A stretch of 64,000 nucleotides of DNA from Aureimonas sp. SA4125 (lineage in GTDB: Bacteria; Pseudomonadota; Alphaproteobacteria; Rhizobiales; Rhizobiaceae). How positions within the stretch are numbered: the stretch's first letter is position 1; every line of letters begins with the position of its first letter. Location: the NCBI RefSeq assembly GCF_019973775.1, contig NZ_AP025032.1, forward strand, positions 1,488,001 through 1,552,000, read 5' to 3'. A model generated the notes under the pieces. It saw nothing but the letters and a program-made list of their open reading frames with translations. It made no database searches and was not told the origin of the DNA. Shown here one piece after another: positions 1 through 11,073 of this stretch. The position numbers were made by a program, and so were the translations under genes.

Positions 1-1617
1 GTTCTTCTTGCTTTCGGCCATGACGGCGAGCAGGGCGAGTTCGCCGGGACTCGTCAGCTCGTCGGCCAGCGCCCGGTAGAGCGTCGCGGCGCGGCTGTCC
101 ATGTCGAGCTGCTCGAGCCGGCGGATGGCGCGCACGGCTTCCCGGCCCTCGAAGCGCTGACGCTCGGCGGCGCTCGGACGGGGATAGTCAACCGCCGGCG
201 GCCGCGTGCCGAGGCGGGCGGAGGCGAGGAGGCCGTAATAGGTGGTGGGATAGGCGGCCGCACGACGAAAATAGTTCGTGGCATTGCCCGAGCCCGACAC
301 CTCGGCGGTCCGTCCCAGCCAGTAGTAGGCGCGCGACTGCGACAGCGGCCGGTTCGAGGCCTCGGCGATCTTGGCGAAATGCTGGCCGGCGGTGCGCGTG
401 TCCTTCAGGAAGCGCAGCGCGATCCAGCCGGCATGGAACTCGGCTTCCACCGCATTCGCCGGGCTTTCGGCCTGGGCGACGCTCGCGACGCGGTAGGCGT
501 CCTTGTAGCGGCCGACGTCAAGGAGATCGCGCGCGACGATGCGCCGCTCGTTCCACCAGGCGTCGGGATCGATGAGCGTGGCGGCGTCGCGCGGCGCCTT
601 CAGCAGCGTCGACGCCGCCTGATCGACCTTGCCGGCCTTGCGCTGGACTTCGGCGAGGGCAAAGAGATAGCCGGGATCGGAGCGCTGCCCTGCCGGAACG
701 GCGGAGAGGAGTTTTGCCGCGCCGCCTTCGCCGCGCACGGCCGCTGCACGTGCCGCAAAGAGGCTTTCGGCGCCGGCAAGCTTCTTCATCCGGGCCGCAT
801 CGCCGATGCGTTCGGCATAGAGCTGCATGTCCATGCGCCGCTTGTGGTCGGCGCGCGTCAGGAGCGTGCCGAACTGCTTGAGGATCCGCTGCTCCAGCGA
901 GGCGTCGAGGCGTTCCCTGTGCCAGACGCCGGTGATGAGGCGCTTGGCCTCGGCGGCTTGGCCGAGTTCGAGAAGCGCGCGGGCAAGCGACATGGCGCCT
1001 TCCGGCGTTTCCGGCCGCGACCCGGCAAACGCGTTGACGACGTCGCTGGCCGACGGCTCCTCGCGCAGGAGCGCCCGTTCCAGGTTGGCGCGCAGCTTGC
1101 TCATGCCCGGCCAGCCCTGCAGCTCGGACGCCGCCTGGGCGATCTCATGGGCCGGCACATCGCGCCCACCGTTCAGCGCGATCGCCCAGGTCAGGATGTG
1201 GCGGTCGAGCGAGCGGCCAGGCATGCCCTGGCGGATCGAGCGGGCCCGCCGGAGATCGCCGGACGAGACCGCCTTCAGGCCGTCGTTGAGGCCCCCGGCA
1301 ATGGCGCTGAGATTGCTCGGCCGCGCGGTGATCGCGGTGATCGAGGCGGTGAAGGCGCTGGGGCTGGTATCGACGCTGGCAGGCCGGCGCGTCGTCAGCG
1401 GGTTGGCAGCCGGCGCAGCGGCGGCGACGCCAGACCGGGCGGGCGCCGTGCCGAAACGCGACGGATCGAGGGCGACGCCGGTGTCGCGCGCCATCGGGCG
1501 CAGCGACGGCATCGGGCCGACCGGCGGCAGCAGCGACTGCGCGTTTGCCGGCTCGCACAGGAGCGCCAGCAGCATTCCCTTGACGATCAGGCTCTTGGCA
1601 ATTCTCGGCGCAGTCAT
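1..1617 (-). CDS. Soluble lytic murein transglycosylase (partial, C-terminus off window)
   Basis: Periplasmic enzyme expected to cleave the glycan strands of peptidoglycan. The minus strand is open for 539 codons from the ATG at 1617 to the left edge. It begins with a signal peptide (MTAPRIAKS, a hydrophobic stretch with LLALL, cleavage after PANA near residue 26). A long alpha-helical superhelix follows, with an Ala/Arg-rich helical pattern, WWNERR and a YYWLGR segment like the U/L domains of Slt proteins. The catalytic Slt domain lies beyond position 1, so the active-site Glu cannot be seen. The start is chosen for the GAAAGG ribosome site just upstream. Opposed long plus-strand frames are shadows. 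The gene faces away from dapA, a pairing common in rhizobia. Family assignment rests on the helical region and context. Confidence 0.8.
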   Translation of the reverse strand, partial: MTAPRIAKSLIVKGMLLALLCEPANAQSLLPPVGPMPSLRPMARDTGVALDPSRFGTAPARSGVAAAAPAANPLTTRRPASVDTSPSAFTASITAITARPSNLSAIAGGLNDGLKAVSSGDLRRARSIRQGMPGRSLDRHILTWAIALNGGRDVPAHEIAQAASELQGWPGMSKLRANLERALLREEPSASDVVNAFAGSRPETPEGAMSLARALLELGQAAEAKRLITGVWHRERLDASLEQRILKQFGTLLTRADHKRRMDMQLYAERIGDAARMKKLAGAESLFAARAAAVRGEGGAAKLLSAVPAGQRSDPGYLFALAEVQRKAGKVDQAASTLLKAPRDAATLIDPDAWWNERRIVARDLLDVGRYKDAYRVASVAQAESPANAVEAEFHAGWIALRFLKDTRTAGQHFAKIAEASNRPLSQSRAYYWLGRTAEVSGSGNATNYFRRAAAYPTTYYGLLASARLGTRPPAVDYPRPSAAERQRFEGREAVRAIRRLEQLDMDSRAATLYRALADELTSPGELALLAVMAESKKN

Positions 1618-1929
1618 GGCAACCTTTCGAAGGGCAATCCCCGTTGGACGACCCGTCCCAGCGTGAGTGACGACATGGTCACCGAACCTCTCACGAACGG
1701 CATGAATACATCGTAAACCGTCGCCGCGTGTGGATCCTGCCGGGCCCCGAACGCGCCACCCGCCGGCTTGTCTCGCCTGCGGTGCTTCACTATGGTGCCG
1801 GCCTTCATGCCGGGCGAAGCCGCCGGTTTTATGTCCCGCGCCGCCAAGCGCTTGGCCGGGACGGTCACCACAGATGAGAAGTCCGGTGCCGGCCGACAAG
1901 AGCGGGCAGACGGCGGGAGCGAGACGGGA

Positions 1930-2811
1930 ATGTTCAAGGGTTCGATGCCGGCGCTGGTGACGCCGTTTGCCGAGGGCGGCGCGCTCGACGAGACGGCCTT
2001 CCAGGCCTTCGTCGAGTGGCAGATCGCCGAGGGTTCGCACGGTCTGGTGCCGGTGGGCACGACGGGCGAGAGCCCGACGCTCAGCCATGCCGAGCACAAG
2101 CGTGTGGTCGAGCTCTGCGTCGCCGTTGCCGGCGGCCGCGTACCGGTCATCGCCGGCGCGGGTTCCAACAACACCGCCGAAGCGATCGACCTCGCCCAGT
2201 TCGCCGAAGGCGCGGGCGCGGACGGGCTTCTCGTCGTCACGCCCTACTACAACAAGCCGAACCAGCGCGGCCTCTACGCGCACTACGCCGCCATCGCCAA
2301 GGCGGTGACACTGCCGATCATCATCTACAACATCCCGCCGCGCTCGGTCATCGACATGACCGTCGAGACCATGGCGCGGCTCGCCGCCGACTTTTCCAAT
2401 ATCATCGGCGTCAAGGATGCGACCGCCAAGCTCGACCGCGTGTCCGACCAGCGCCTGCAATGCGGCAAGGATTTCCTGCAGCTGTCGGGCGAGGATGCCA
2501 CCGCCCTCGGCTTCAATGCCCATGGTGGCCGCGGCTGCATCTCGGTGACGGCCAATGTCGCGCCTCGGCTGTGCGCCGAGTTCCAGAATGCCAGTCTCGC
2601 CGGCGATTTCGCCGCTGCCCTCGCCATCCAGGACCGGTTGATGCCGCTGCATAAGGCGCTGTTCATCGAGCCCAACCCGGGTGGGCCGAAATACGCCCTG
2701 TCGCGCCTCGGCAAGATGGGCAACACGCTGCGCTCGCCGCTCGTTACCATCGAAAAGTCGACCGAACAGGCGATCGACGCAGCCCTCCAGCACGCGGGTC
2801 TTCTCAACTAG
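1930..2811 (+). CDS. dapA: 4-hydroxy-tetrahydrodipicolinate synthase
   Basis: Cytoplasmic TIM-barrel lyase that condenses pyruvate with aspartate semialdehyde in the first committed step of lysine and diaminopimelate synthesis. The 293-residue protein has the family's usual length. Visible features are the GTTGESPTL segment (residues 43-51, Thr44/Thr45), YYNKP at 106-110, the catalytic tyrosine in IIYNIPPRS (Tyr133) and the Schiff-base lysine in GVKDAT (Lys162). The frame is open 54 codons further upstream, but that part has no family similarity, so the start is placed at the ATG before [12 protein letters not shown]. It precedes smpB in the same direction with a 155-bp gap, a neighbourhood familiar in rhizobia. 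Confidence 0.97.
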   Translation: MFKGSMPALVTPFAEGGALDETAFQAFVEWQIAEGSHGLVPVGTTGESPTLSHAEHKRVVELCVAVAGGRVPVIAGAGSNNTAEAIDLAQFAEGAGADGLLVVTPYYNKPNQRGLYAHYAAIAKAVTLPIIIYNIPPRSVIDMTVETMARLAADFSNIIGVKDATAKLDRVSDQRLQCGKDFLQLSGEDATALGFNAHGGRGCISVTANVAPRLCAEFQNASLAGDFAAALAIQDRLMPLHKALFIEPNPGGPKYALSRLGKMGNTLRSPLVTIEKSTEQAIDAALQHAGLLN

Positions 2812-2859
2812 CGCGGCCCGTCTTGGGGGAAGGGTGCCCGCCGCATAGCCGGCCGCTGA

Positions 2860-2885
2860 CGGCGCCGGCGCTTGAACCGGCGCCG
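2860..2885 (+). terminator. GC-rich hairpin after dapA
   Basis: A 9-bp perfect stem (CGGCGCCGG / CCGGCGCCG) with an 8-base loop lies 48 bases after the dapA stop. There is no T-run, so it is only a possible terminator or attenuating hairpin between dapA and smpB. Confidence 0.35.
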
Positions 2886-2966
2886 CCGACCCTCATCTGA
2901 CGGGGTCAACGATCTCGGTCGCGCTTCCTGCGAGAGGCGCCCGCAACAGGCACGTTTGAAACAGAG

Positions 2967-3440
2967 ATGGCAAAGAAACCGAAGGCCAAGACCGGGATCG
3001 TCGCGGAAAACCGCAAGGCGCGTCACAACTATTCGATCATCGACACGCTCGAGGCCGGCATGGTGCTGACCGGAACCGAGGTGAAGTCGCTGCGCCTCGG
3101 CCGCTCGACCATCGGTGAATCCTATGCGGCCGAGGAGGGGGGCGAGCTCTGGCTCATCAACTCCTACGTCCCCGAATACCTGCAGGCCAACCGCAACAAT
3201 CACGAGCCCAAGCGCCGCCGCAAGCTGCTCGTCCACCGCGCCCAGCTGAACCGGCTGGCCAGCGCGGTCAACCGCGACGGCATGACCATCGTGCCCTTGA
3301 AGATCTTCTTCACGGACAGAGGCATGGCGAAGATTGAAATCGCCGTCGCCAAGGGCAAGAACGCGCCGGACAAGCGCGAGGCGGAAAAGCAGAAGGACTG
3401 GAACCGCCAGAAGGAGCGGCTCTTGAAGGACAACCGCTGA
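2967..3440 (+). CDS. smpB: SsrA-binding protein SmpB
   Basis: RNA-binding partner of tmRNA in trans-translation, needed to release stalled ribosomes. The protein is 157 residues, the normal size. Near the N-terminus it has ENRKARHNY and then the beta-barrel core with GTEVKSLR and a NSYVPEY segment. It ends in a Lys/Arg-rich tail with [12 protein letters not shown], the disordered helix that enters the decoding centre. The tmRNA gene itself is not in the window. Confidence 0.96.
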   Translation: MAKKPKAKTGIVAENRKARHNYSIIDTLEAGMVLTGTEVKSLRLGRSTIGESYAAEEGGELWLINSYVPEYLQANRNNHEPKRRRKLLVHRAQLNRLASAVNRDGMTIVPLKIFFTDRGMAKIEIAVAKGKNAPDKREAEKQKDWNRQKERLLKDNR

Positions 3441-3611
3441 CGGTTGCCCTCCCGGCTGTCCATAACCTTTGCGTTACTCCAGGCTCACCGCCCGCTCGCC
3501 TATCCGTGCGCGCAGAAGGTCGCCCCGCGAACGCTCGCGGACGATAGCAGGCTTGCCTTACCACGCCTTTGGCGGGACCATGCCGGCTCGGAACAGGAGT
3601 GGAGGCCTGCG

Positions 3612-4178
3612 ATGACGGACTTGACGAAACTTCCCACGGGGTTGGAGGCGCCGGTCGACGACGGCAGCGCGGCCCACCTCTTCGGCATGCACCTGCCGGC
3701 GCTGCGCCTCGCGTCGACGGCGGGCGGGGAAGTCGACCTGTCGCCCCTTCCGGGCCTTGCCGTCGTGTACACCTATCCGATGACCGGCCGGCCCGGCGCG
3801 CCGCTGCCGGGGGGCTGGGACGCCATTCCCGGCGCGCGGGGATGCACGCCGCAGGCCTGCGGCTTCCGCGATCATTTCACCGAGATGAAGGCGCTCGGCG
3901 TGACCCATGTGTTCGGCATCTCGACGCAGACCACCGCCTACCAGCGCGAGGCCGCGGAGCGCCTGAACCTGCCGTTTCCGCTCCTGTCCGACAGCCGTGG
4001 CGAATTGACGGAGATGCTGGAACTGCCGACTTTCGACGTCGACGGCGACACGCTCCTGAAGCGCCTGACGCTGGTCGTGCGCGACGGCCGGATCGAGAAG
4101 GTTTTCTATCCCGTGTTTCCGCCGGACCGGAACGCCGCCGACGTCGTCGATTATCTCGACGGGCTGGCACAACCGTAG
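3612..4178 (+). CDS. Peroxiredoxin (AhpC/TSA-type redoxin)
   Basis: Thiol peroxidase-like protein of 188 residues. A thioredoxin-fold strand (LAVVYTYPMTG, about 49-59) leads to a Cys-Thr-Pro-Gln-Ala-Cys motif with Cys78 and Cys83. This C-x4-C spacing resembles atypical two-cysteine, PrxQ-like peroxiredoxins. The later part has FPLLSDSRGELTEML and VRDGRIEKVFYPVFPP, typical of the redoxin fold. The ATG is chosen for a GGAG box at 3601. The frame stays open upstream but without similarity. Substrate (hydrogen or organic peroxide) cannot be told from sequence. Confidence 0.85.
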   Translation: MTDLTKLPTGLEAPVDDGSAAHLFGMHLPALRLASTAGGEVDLSPLPGLAVVYTYPMTGRPGAPLPGGWDAIPGARGCTPQACGFRDHFTEMKALGVTHVFGISTQTTAYQREAAERLNLPFPLLSDSRGELTEMLELPTFDVDGDTLLKRLTLVVRDGRIEKVFYPVFPPDRNAADVVDYLDGLAQP

Positions 4179-4249
4179 TTCGCCACGTCGTTCCGGCCGG
4201 ACGGCAGACCGCTCGGGCCGAAGCCTCCGCGCTCTTCCTGTTACCCCAC

Positions 4250-4274
4250 GCGCGACCCGATCCACGGGTCGCGC
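4250..4274. terminator. Hairpin between convergent peroxiredoxin and chemotaxis genes
   Basis: A 9-bp perfect stem (GCGCGACCC / GGGTCGCGC) with a 7-base loop is followed on the plus strand by GGCTTT. It lies between two convergent genes, so it could end transcription from either side. The T-run is short. Confidence 0.5.
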
Positions 4275-4337
4275 GGCTTTCAGCCATGATGGAAACGCCG
4301 CGCTGCGGGCGGGCGATATCTTCCCGACGTTGATCGA

Positions 4338-5774
<1,437 letters not shown>

Positions 5775-5959
5775 TTATCGCGAAAGAATGGCTCACTATG
5801 CTGAAGAAAGAGTTAGTGGCGGCGACAGTATGTCGCGGGGCGGGCCCGCGGTCGGGGCGGCCCGTGCTCCGGCGACCTGGCTTCTCCCGGCAGGGCGAAT
5901 TGGGACGGAAGTCGCGTGGTCTCCCTGAAAAGCAAACCGCCGGCTGGGATGCCGCGGCG

Positions 5960-6613
5960 TCAGCCGGCCAGATAGGTCGAAGCCGACGCGAAGACGTCGC
6001 GGAACATCGGCTCGGTCAGCCGGCCGGTGTTCGTGTTGTAGCGCGAACAGTGGTAGCTCGAGATGACCCTGATGCCCGCGACGTCGTGGCTGCCGCCATG
6101 CGAGAAGGGTGCCGCCGTCAGCTTCGTGCCGAGGGCACGCAGCGTCGATTCATGCGCGATCCGCCCGAGCGTGACGATGACGGCAAGGTTTTCGAAGCCG
6201 AGGAGCCCCGGCGTCAGGAACTGCCGGCATGTGTTGATTTCGGCCGGGACCGGCTTGTTCTCCGGCGGCACGCAGCGGACCGCATTGATGATGGCCGTAC
6301 CGTAAAGTTCGAGCCCGTCGTCCGTGCGCGCGTCGAAGCGGTCGTTGGCGAAGCCGAAGTCCGACAGCGTGCGGTAGAGGAGCATGCCCGCATAGTCGCC
6401 GGTAAAGGGCCGGCCGGTCCGATTGGCCCCGCGCACGCCGGGGGCGAGCCCGACGATTGCCAGCCTGACGGCGTCGGGGCCACCGGGCGGCAGGAAGGCG
6501 GGGACCGGCGCATTGTGCCAGGACGGCTCCTTCTCGCGCCAGACCTTGCGGAAGGCGACGAGGCGGGGGCAGAGCGGGCAGTCGCGCGACGGTTCAATAA
6601 TCCTCGTCGGCAT
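5960..6613 (-). CDS. Uracil-DNA glycosylase, family 5 (UdgB)
   Basis: DNA repair enzyme that removes uracil and related deaminated bases from DNA. The pattern GLAPGVRGANRTGRPFTGD (about residues 55-75) and a C-terminal HCSRYNTNTGRLT are the family 5 signatures. Cysteines in DCPLC near the N-terminus, in VRCVPP and in NTCRQF are placed as expected for the [4Fe-4S] cluster. The start is taken at the ATG at 6613, which overlaps the upstream NYN gene by 20 bases; the frame is open to an ATG at 6652. The overlap implies translation coupled to the NYN protein. Confidence 0.9.
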   Translation of the reverse strand: MPTRIIEPSRDCPLCPRLVAFRKVWREKEPSWHNAPVPAFLPPGGPDAVRLAIVGLAPGVRGANRTGRPFTGDYAGMLLYRTLSDFGFANDRFDARTDDGLELYGTAIINAVRCVPPENKPVPAEINTCRQFLTPGLLGFENLAVIVTLGRIAHESTLRALGTKLTAAPFSHGGSHDVAGIRVISSYHCSRYNTNTGRLTEPMFRDVFASASTYLAG

Positions 6614-7196
6614 CCGGGCCCTGTTCGACATCGACCTCGGCGCGGCGTGCAAGGCGCGCCTCGCGCTCCGCCGGGCTGCGGCCGATCTCGGCCTTCAGGC
6701 TCACGAGGTCGATGAAGTGATCGGCCTGACGGCGCAGATCGTCCGCGATCATCGGCGGGTTGGTTGCCAGCGTCGACACGACGGAGACCTTGCGACCCTT
6801 GCGCTGCAGCGCCTCGACCAGCGACCGGAAATCGCCGTCGCCGGAAAAGAGGACGAAATGATCGACCGTGTCGGACAATTCCATCGCGTCGACCGCGAGC
6901 TCGATGTCCATGTTGCCCTTGATCTTGCGCCGGCCGGTGGCATCGGTGAATTCCTTCGCCGGCTTCGTCACGAGGCTGTACCCGTTGTAGTCGAGCCAGT
7001 CGATCAGCGGTCGGATCGACGAATATTCCTGATCTTCGATCAGTGCCGTGTAGTAATAGGCGCGAAGCAGGTAGCCGCGTTTTTGAAACGCGATCAGCAA
7101 TTTCTTGTAGTCTATATCAAATCCGAGGCTGCGGGAGGCAGCATAAAGATTGGCTCCGTCAATAAAAAGCGCAATTTTCTCGCGTGAGTCGAACAT
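6594..7196 (-). CDS. NYN domain protein (LabA/DUF88 family, PIN-like)
   Basis: A 200-residue protein with a PIN-like NYN fold, the family of putative RNA-processing nucleases that includes LabA. The N-terminal ALFIDGANLY (residues 9-18), the central GNMDIELAVDAM (about 94-105) and FSGDGDFRSLVEAL (about 117-130) supply the acidic residues expected to bind a metal. The C-terminal tail is charged and probably disordered. It is the first gene of a two-gene unit with the uracil-DNA glycosylase and is divergent from rpoZ. The actual RNA target is not known. Confidence 0.85.
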   Translation of the reverse strand: MFDSREKIALFIDGANLYAASRSLGFDIDYKKLLIAFQKRGYLLRAYYYTALIEDQEYSSIRPLIDWLDYNGYSLVTKPAKEFTDATGRRKIKGNMDIELAVDAMELSDTVDHFVLFSGDGDFRSLVEALQRKGRKVSVVSTLATNPPMIADDLRRQADHFIDLVSLKAEIGRSPAEREARLARRAEVDVEQGPDADEDY

Positions 7197-7497
7197 GAAG
7201 AATTCCCGTGAAGAGCGATTTTAAATGAAACCGGGTTCCTGATCGAGCGAATTATGTTCAGCTCGGCAATCATCTGGGTTACCGCACGTCGGACACTGAG
7301 TTCCGGTCGCGCATCGGCGCGACACGGGCAATCTTAAACTCGCGCCTGCGGATTGCCAACGCTCTTTTTGCACTGCGTCAGGGCGAGGGCGATCGGAGGG
7401 AGCGGTGGTGCAAAGTGCCGTCGCCGCCTTGTGCGCCGCCCGCGAACCCGCTATGGCACGAGCTTCATTGCTCAAAATTGTCGTTGAGGAGACAGGC
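7197..7497. other. Intergenic region between divergent NYN gene and rpoZ
   Basis: About 300 bases with no gene I can support. It must hold the promoters of both divergent transcripts, but I cannot pick convincing -35/-10 pairs. A short inverted match GCAATC/GGATTGC-like pair lies around 7328-7357. Confidence 0.5.
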
Positions 7498-7899
7498 ATG
7501 GCCCGCGTCACCGTAGAAGATTGCGTCGATAAGATCGAGAACCGGTTCGAGCTCGTCCTGCTCGCCAGTCATCGTGCCCGCCAGATCGCCCAGGGCCAGC
7601 AGATCACCATCGACCGCGACAACGACAAGAACCCCGTCGTCGCCCTGCGCGAGATCGCGGACGAGACGCTGTCGCCGGGCGACCTCAAGGAAGACCTGAT
7701 CCACTCGCTGCAGAAGCATGTCGAGGTCGACGAGCCGGAGCCGCAGGCTCCCACGACCGCCGAGCGCGCCGACGACACCCGCGGGGCGATTTCCGCCGAC
7801 GAGGGCGACGACAACATCGCCTTCGACCGGATGAGCGAAGAAGAGCTGCTGTCGGGCATCGAGGGCCTGATCGCGCCAGAGAAAAGCGACGATTTCTAA
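7498..7899 (+). CDS. rpoZ: DNA-directed RNA polymerase omega subunit
   Basis: Small subunit that chaperones beta-prime into RNA polymerase and in many bacteria forms part of the ppGpp binding site. The 133-residue protein starts [20 protein letters not shown] and has the conserved segment ASHRARQI and the [14 protein letters not shown] region. Its acidic C-terminal extension (after about residue 75) is usual in alphaproteobacteria. A GAGGAGA ribosome site precedes the ATG. It is followed by an intrinsic terminator and then by the (p)ppGpp synthetase gene, a conserved alphaproteobacterial pair. Confidence 0.96.
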   Translation: MARVTVEDCVDKIENRFELVLLASHRARQIAQGQQITIDRDNDKNPVVALREIADETLSPGDLKEDLIHSLQKHVEVDEPEPQAPTTAERADDTRGAISADEGDDNIAFDRMSEEELLSGIEGLIAPEKSDDF

Positions 7900-7953
7900 A
7901 TCTCTGATGCAGTTGAGCCTTTCGGCTGACGGCATTTGCCACCTATATTGGAA

Positions 7954-7983
7954 GGGCGTTTCGCAAGTGCGAGGCGCCCTTTT
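7954..7983 (+). terminator. Intrinsic terminator of rpoZ
   Basis: An 11-bp stem (GGGCGTTTCGC / GCGAGGCGCCC, two G-T pairs) with an AAGT loop runs straight into TTTT. It lies 54 bases after the rpoZ stop and before rsh. Confidence 0.85.
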
Positions 7984-8029
7984 GCCATTCTATGGCCCGG
8001 CATGCTCCTAGGGACCCGTTCCTGATTCC

Positions 8030-10255
8030 ATGATGCGTCAATACGAACTCGTCGAGCGGGTGGCGAGCTACAAGCCCGATGTCGACGAAGCGCTTCTCAA
8101 CCGCGCCTATGTCTACGCCATGCAGAAGCACGGCGCGCAGAAGCGCGCCTCGGGCGATCCCTATTTTTCCCATCCTCTGGAAGTGGCGGCGATCCTCACC
8201 ACGATGCGGCTCGACGAGGCGACGATCGCCGTCGCCTTGCTGCACGACACGATCGAGGACACCGATGCCACCCGCAAGGAGATCGAGCAGCTCTTCGGCG
8301 CCAAGATCGGCCAGCTCGTCGAGGGCCTGACCAAGCTGAAGCGGCTGGACCTCGTCTCGAAGAAGGCCGAGCAGGCGGAAAACCTGCGCAAGCTGCTCCT
8401 GGCCATCGCCGACGACATCCGCGTCCTCCTCGTCAAGCTTGCCGACCGCCTGCACAACATGCGCACGCTCGGCCACATGCGCTCCGACAAGCAGGCGCGC
8501 ATCGCCCAGGAGACCATGGACATCTATGCCCCGCTCGCCGGGCGCATGGGCATGCAGGACATGCGCGAAGAGCTCGAGGATCTCTCGTTCCGCTATGTCA
8601 ATTTCGAGGCCTACGAGACCATCACGCGCCGGCTCGGCGAGCTTCGCGACAAGCATGCCGACACCATTGCGCGGATCGAGACCGATCTCGCCGAGCGGCT
8701 GGCCGAAAAGGGCATCGAGGCCACCGTGAAGGGCCGGCAGAAGAAGCCCTATTCGGTGTTCATGAAGATGGAGCGCAAGGCGCTGTCGCTGGAGCAGCTG
8801 TCCGACATCTTCGGCTTCCGCGTGCTGGTGGCGAACGAGGACGACTGCTACCGCACGCTCGGCATCGTCCACCGTGCCTGGCCGCTCGTGCCCGGACGGT
8901 TCAAGGACTACATCTCGATCCCCAAGCAGAACGACTACCGCTCGATCCATACGACGATCGTCGGTCCGTCGCGCCAGCGCGTCGAGCTGCAGATTCGCAC
9001 CCACGAGATGCACCAGATCGCCGAGCAGGGCGTCGCCGCGCACGCGCTCTACAAGGACGGCGCCTTTGCGGAGACCGAGGGCGAGGACGGCCGTGTCGCC
9101 CTGTCGACGGAGAGCAACGCCTACGCCTGGCTGCGCCGCACCATCGATCTCCTGGCCGAAGGAGACAATCCGGAGGAGTTCCTCGAACACACCAAGCTCG
9201 AGCTTTTCCAGGACCAGGTCTTCTGCTTCACGCCGAAAGGCCGGCTGATCGCCCTGCCACGCGGCGCGACGCCGATCGATTTCGCCTATGCCGTGCACAC
9301 CGATGTCGGCGACACCTGCGTCGGCGCCAAGATCGACGGCCGCATCATGCCGGTGGTGACGGAACTCGCCAATGGCGACGAGGTCGAGATCATCCGCTCC
9401 AAGGGCGCGACGCCGCCCGCGGCCTGGGAAACCGTCGCCGTCACCGGCAAGGCGCGCTCGGCCATCCGGCGGGCGACGCGTATGGCGATCCGCCGGCAGT
9501 ATTCGGGCCTCGGCCAGCAGATGCTGACGCGCAGCTTCACCCGTTCGGGCAAGACGTTCACACGCGAGGCGCTGAAGCCCTATCTCGGCAAGCTCGGGCA
9601 CAAGGACGTCGACGACGCCATGGCGGCCGTCGGCCGCGGGGAACTGGCGGCGGGCGACGTGCTGAAAGCGGTCTATCCCGACTTCCAGGACAGCCGCGTC
9701 ACGCGGCTGCCGCCGCGCGGCGAGGAAGACGGCTGGTTCAACCTGCGCTCCGGCACCGGCATGATGTTCCGCATACCGAGCATCGCGGAGGCCGAGAAAC
9801 GCGGCCTTGCCATTCCCATCCGCGGCGCCGGAACCGACACGCCGGTGCATTTCGCGCCGGAAGGGGCGGTGCCGGGCGACCGCATCGTCGGCATTCTCGA
9901 TCCGGGCAGGGGAATCACCATCTACCCGATCCACGCGCCGGCGCTGACCCTGTTCGACGACGAGCCCGAGCGCTGGGTCGACGTGCGCTGGGATCTCGAT
10001 GCCGAGATGAACATCCGCTTTCCCGCCCGCATCCATATCTCGGCCTCGAACGAGCCGGGCTCGCTCGCCGAGATCGCCGAGACGATCGCCGCCAACGACG
10101 CCAATATCCACAGCCTGTCCACCGTGAAGACCGCGCCTGACTTCACCACCATGGTCATCGATCTCGAGGTGTGGGACCTGCAGCATCTGACCCGCACGCT
10201 GAACCAGCTGCGCGGCAAGCCCTGCGTGTCGCAGGCCGTGCGGATAAACGACTGA
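8030..10255 (+). CDS. rsh: Bifunctional (p)ppGpp synthetase/hydrolase (RelA/SpoT homologue)
   Basis: Stringent-response enzyme of 741 residues, the single long Rsh protein typical of alphaproteobacteria. In order it shows an HD hydrolase domain (FSHPLEVAAIL near 45 and the metal motif LLHDTIEDTD near 75), a synthetase domain (GRFKDYISIPKQNDYRSIHT, about 290-310, with the substrate-binding residues), a TGS domain (FCFTPKGRLIALPRGATPIDFAYA, about 400-425) and a C-terminal ACT domain (SNEPGSLAEIAETIAAND, about 670-690). Both HD residues and the RSIH motif are present, so both activities are likely. The long antisense frame of 814 codons opposite it is a shadow. Confidence 0.96.
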   Translation: MMRQYELVERVASYKPDVDEALLNRAYVYAMQKHGAQKRASGDPYFSHPLEVAAILTTMRLDEATIAVALLHDTIEDTDATRKEIEQLFGAKIGQLVEGLTKLKRLDLVSKKAEQAENLRKLLLAIADDIRVLLVKLADRLHNMRTLGHMRSDKQARIAQETMDIYAPLAGRMGMQDMREELEDLSFRYVNFEAYETITRRLGELRDKHADTIARIETDLAERLAEKGIEATVKGRQKKPYSVFMKMERKALSLEQLSDIFGFRVLVANEDDCYRTLGIVHRAWPLVPGRFKDYISIPKQNDYRSIHTTIVGPSRQRVELQIRTHEMHQIAEQGVAAHALYKDGAFAETEGEDGRVALSTESNAYAWLRRTIDLLAEGDNPEEFLEHTKLELFQDQVFCFTPKGRLIALPRGATPIDFAYAVHTDVGDTCVGAKIDGRIMPVVTELANGDEVEIIRSKGATPPAAWETVAVTGKARSAIRRATRMAIRRQYSGLGQQMLTRSFTRSGKTFTREALKPYLGKLGHKDVDDAMAAVGRGELAAGDVLKAVYPDFQDSRVTRLPPRGEEDGWFNLRSGTGMMFRIPSIAEAEKRGLAIPIRGAGTDTPVHFAPEGAVPGDRIVGILDPGRGITIYPIHAPALTLFDDEPERWVDVRWDLDAEMNIRFPARIHISASNEPGSLAEIAETIAANDANIHSLSTVKTAPDFTTMVIDLEVWDLQHLTRTLNQLRGKPCVSQAVRIND

Positions 10256-10301
10256 GCGAACCGCGGCCCCGCGGATGCCGCCCGACCTGAAAGGATGACG
10301 C

Positions 10302-10940
10302 TTGACCGACATGCCAGCGACCGACGCTTCGACGATGACGACCCCGGTGACCCGTGCCCCGATGACCAGCGCCGAGGTCCTCGACATCTTCCGCCAGGCC
10401 GGCGGCTATCTCGAAGGGCATTTCATCCTGAGCTCGGGCCGCCGCAGCCCCGTCTTCCTGCAGAAGGCGCGCGTCTTCATGCATGCCGACCTCACGGAAA
10501 AGCTCTGCCGCGCCCTGGCGGACCGCATCCGCGCGGAAATCCCCGGCCAGATCGACTATGTCGTCGGCCCGGCCGTCGGGGGCCTCATCCCGGCCTACGA
10601 GACGTCGCGCCATCTCAAGGTGCCGGCGATCTGGGTCGAGCGCGAGAACGGCGTCTTCCAGCTCCGCCGCTTCGAGATCGCGCCCGGCGCCCGCGTCGTG
10701 ATCGTCGAGGACATCGTCACGACGGGGCTGTCGATCCGCGAGACGATCACCTGCTGCCGCGCGCTCGGCGCCGAGGTGCTGGCGGCCGCCTGCATCATCG
10801 ACCGTTCGGCGGGCGTTGCCGATGTCGGCGTGCCGCTGGTCGCGCTCGCCGAGCACGCCGTGCCCTCCTACGCGGCCGACGACCTGCCGCCGGAACTCGC
10901 CGCAATTTCGCCGATCAAGCCGGGTAGCCGCTCGCTTTGA
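10302..10940 (+). CDS. pyrE: Orotate phosphoribosyltransferase
   Basis: Pyrimidine biosynthesis enzyme that joins orotate to PRPP to give orotidine monophosphate. The protein is 212 residues. [11 protein letters not shown] lies near the N-terminus, [12 protein letters not shown] in the middle, and the PRPP-binding loop [12 protein letters not shown] about residue 140-151. Translation most likely begins at the TTG at 10302, seven bases after AAGGA; the ATG at 10311 is an alternative. The gene directly follows rsh with a 46-bp gap, suggesting cotranscription. Confidence 0.93.
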   Translation: MTDMPATDASTMTTPVTRAPMTSAEVLDIFRQAGGYLEGHFILSSGRRSPVFLQKARVFMHADLTEKLCRALADRIRAEIPGQIDYVVGPAVGGLIPAYETSRHLKVPAIWVERENGVFQLRRFEIAPGARVVIVEDIVTTGLSIRETITCCRALGAEVLAAACIIDRSAGVADVGVPLVALAEHAVPSYAADDLPPELAAISPIKPGSRSL

Positions 10941-11073
10941 CCGGTTCTTTGCGAGCGGCGTCAGGCCGGTACGCAGCTCCCGGCAACCGCTTTGCCATAA
11001 GGCTCTCGCGGCCAAGGCGATCCAGCCGAGGTCCTGACGGCCTGCCGGTCGACGGCCGAGGCTAGGAATCACC

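Noticed and set aside
379..1716. Long plus-strand frame of 445 codons
   Set aside because: It is antisense to the lytic transglycosylase, whose signal peptide and helical pattern are convincing; the plus frame is Arg/Gly-rich shadow sequence.
7943..10387. Antisense frame of 814 codons opposite rsh
   Set aside because: Rich in His, Arg and Gly with no family similarity; a frame shadow typical of high-GC coding DNA.
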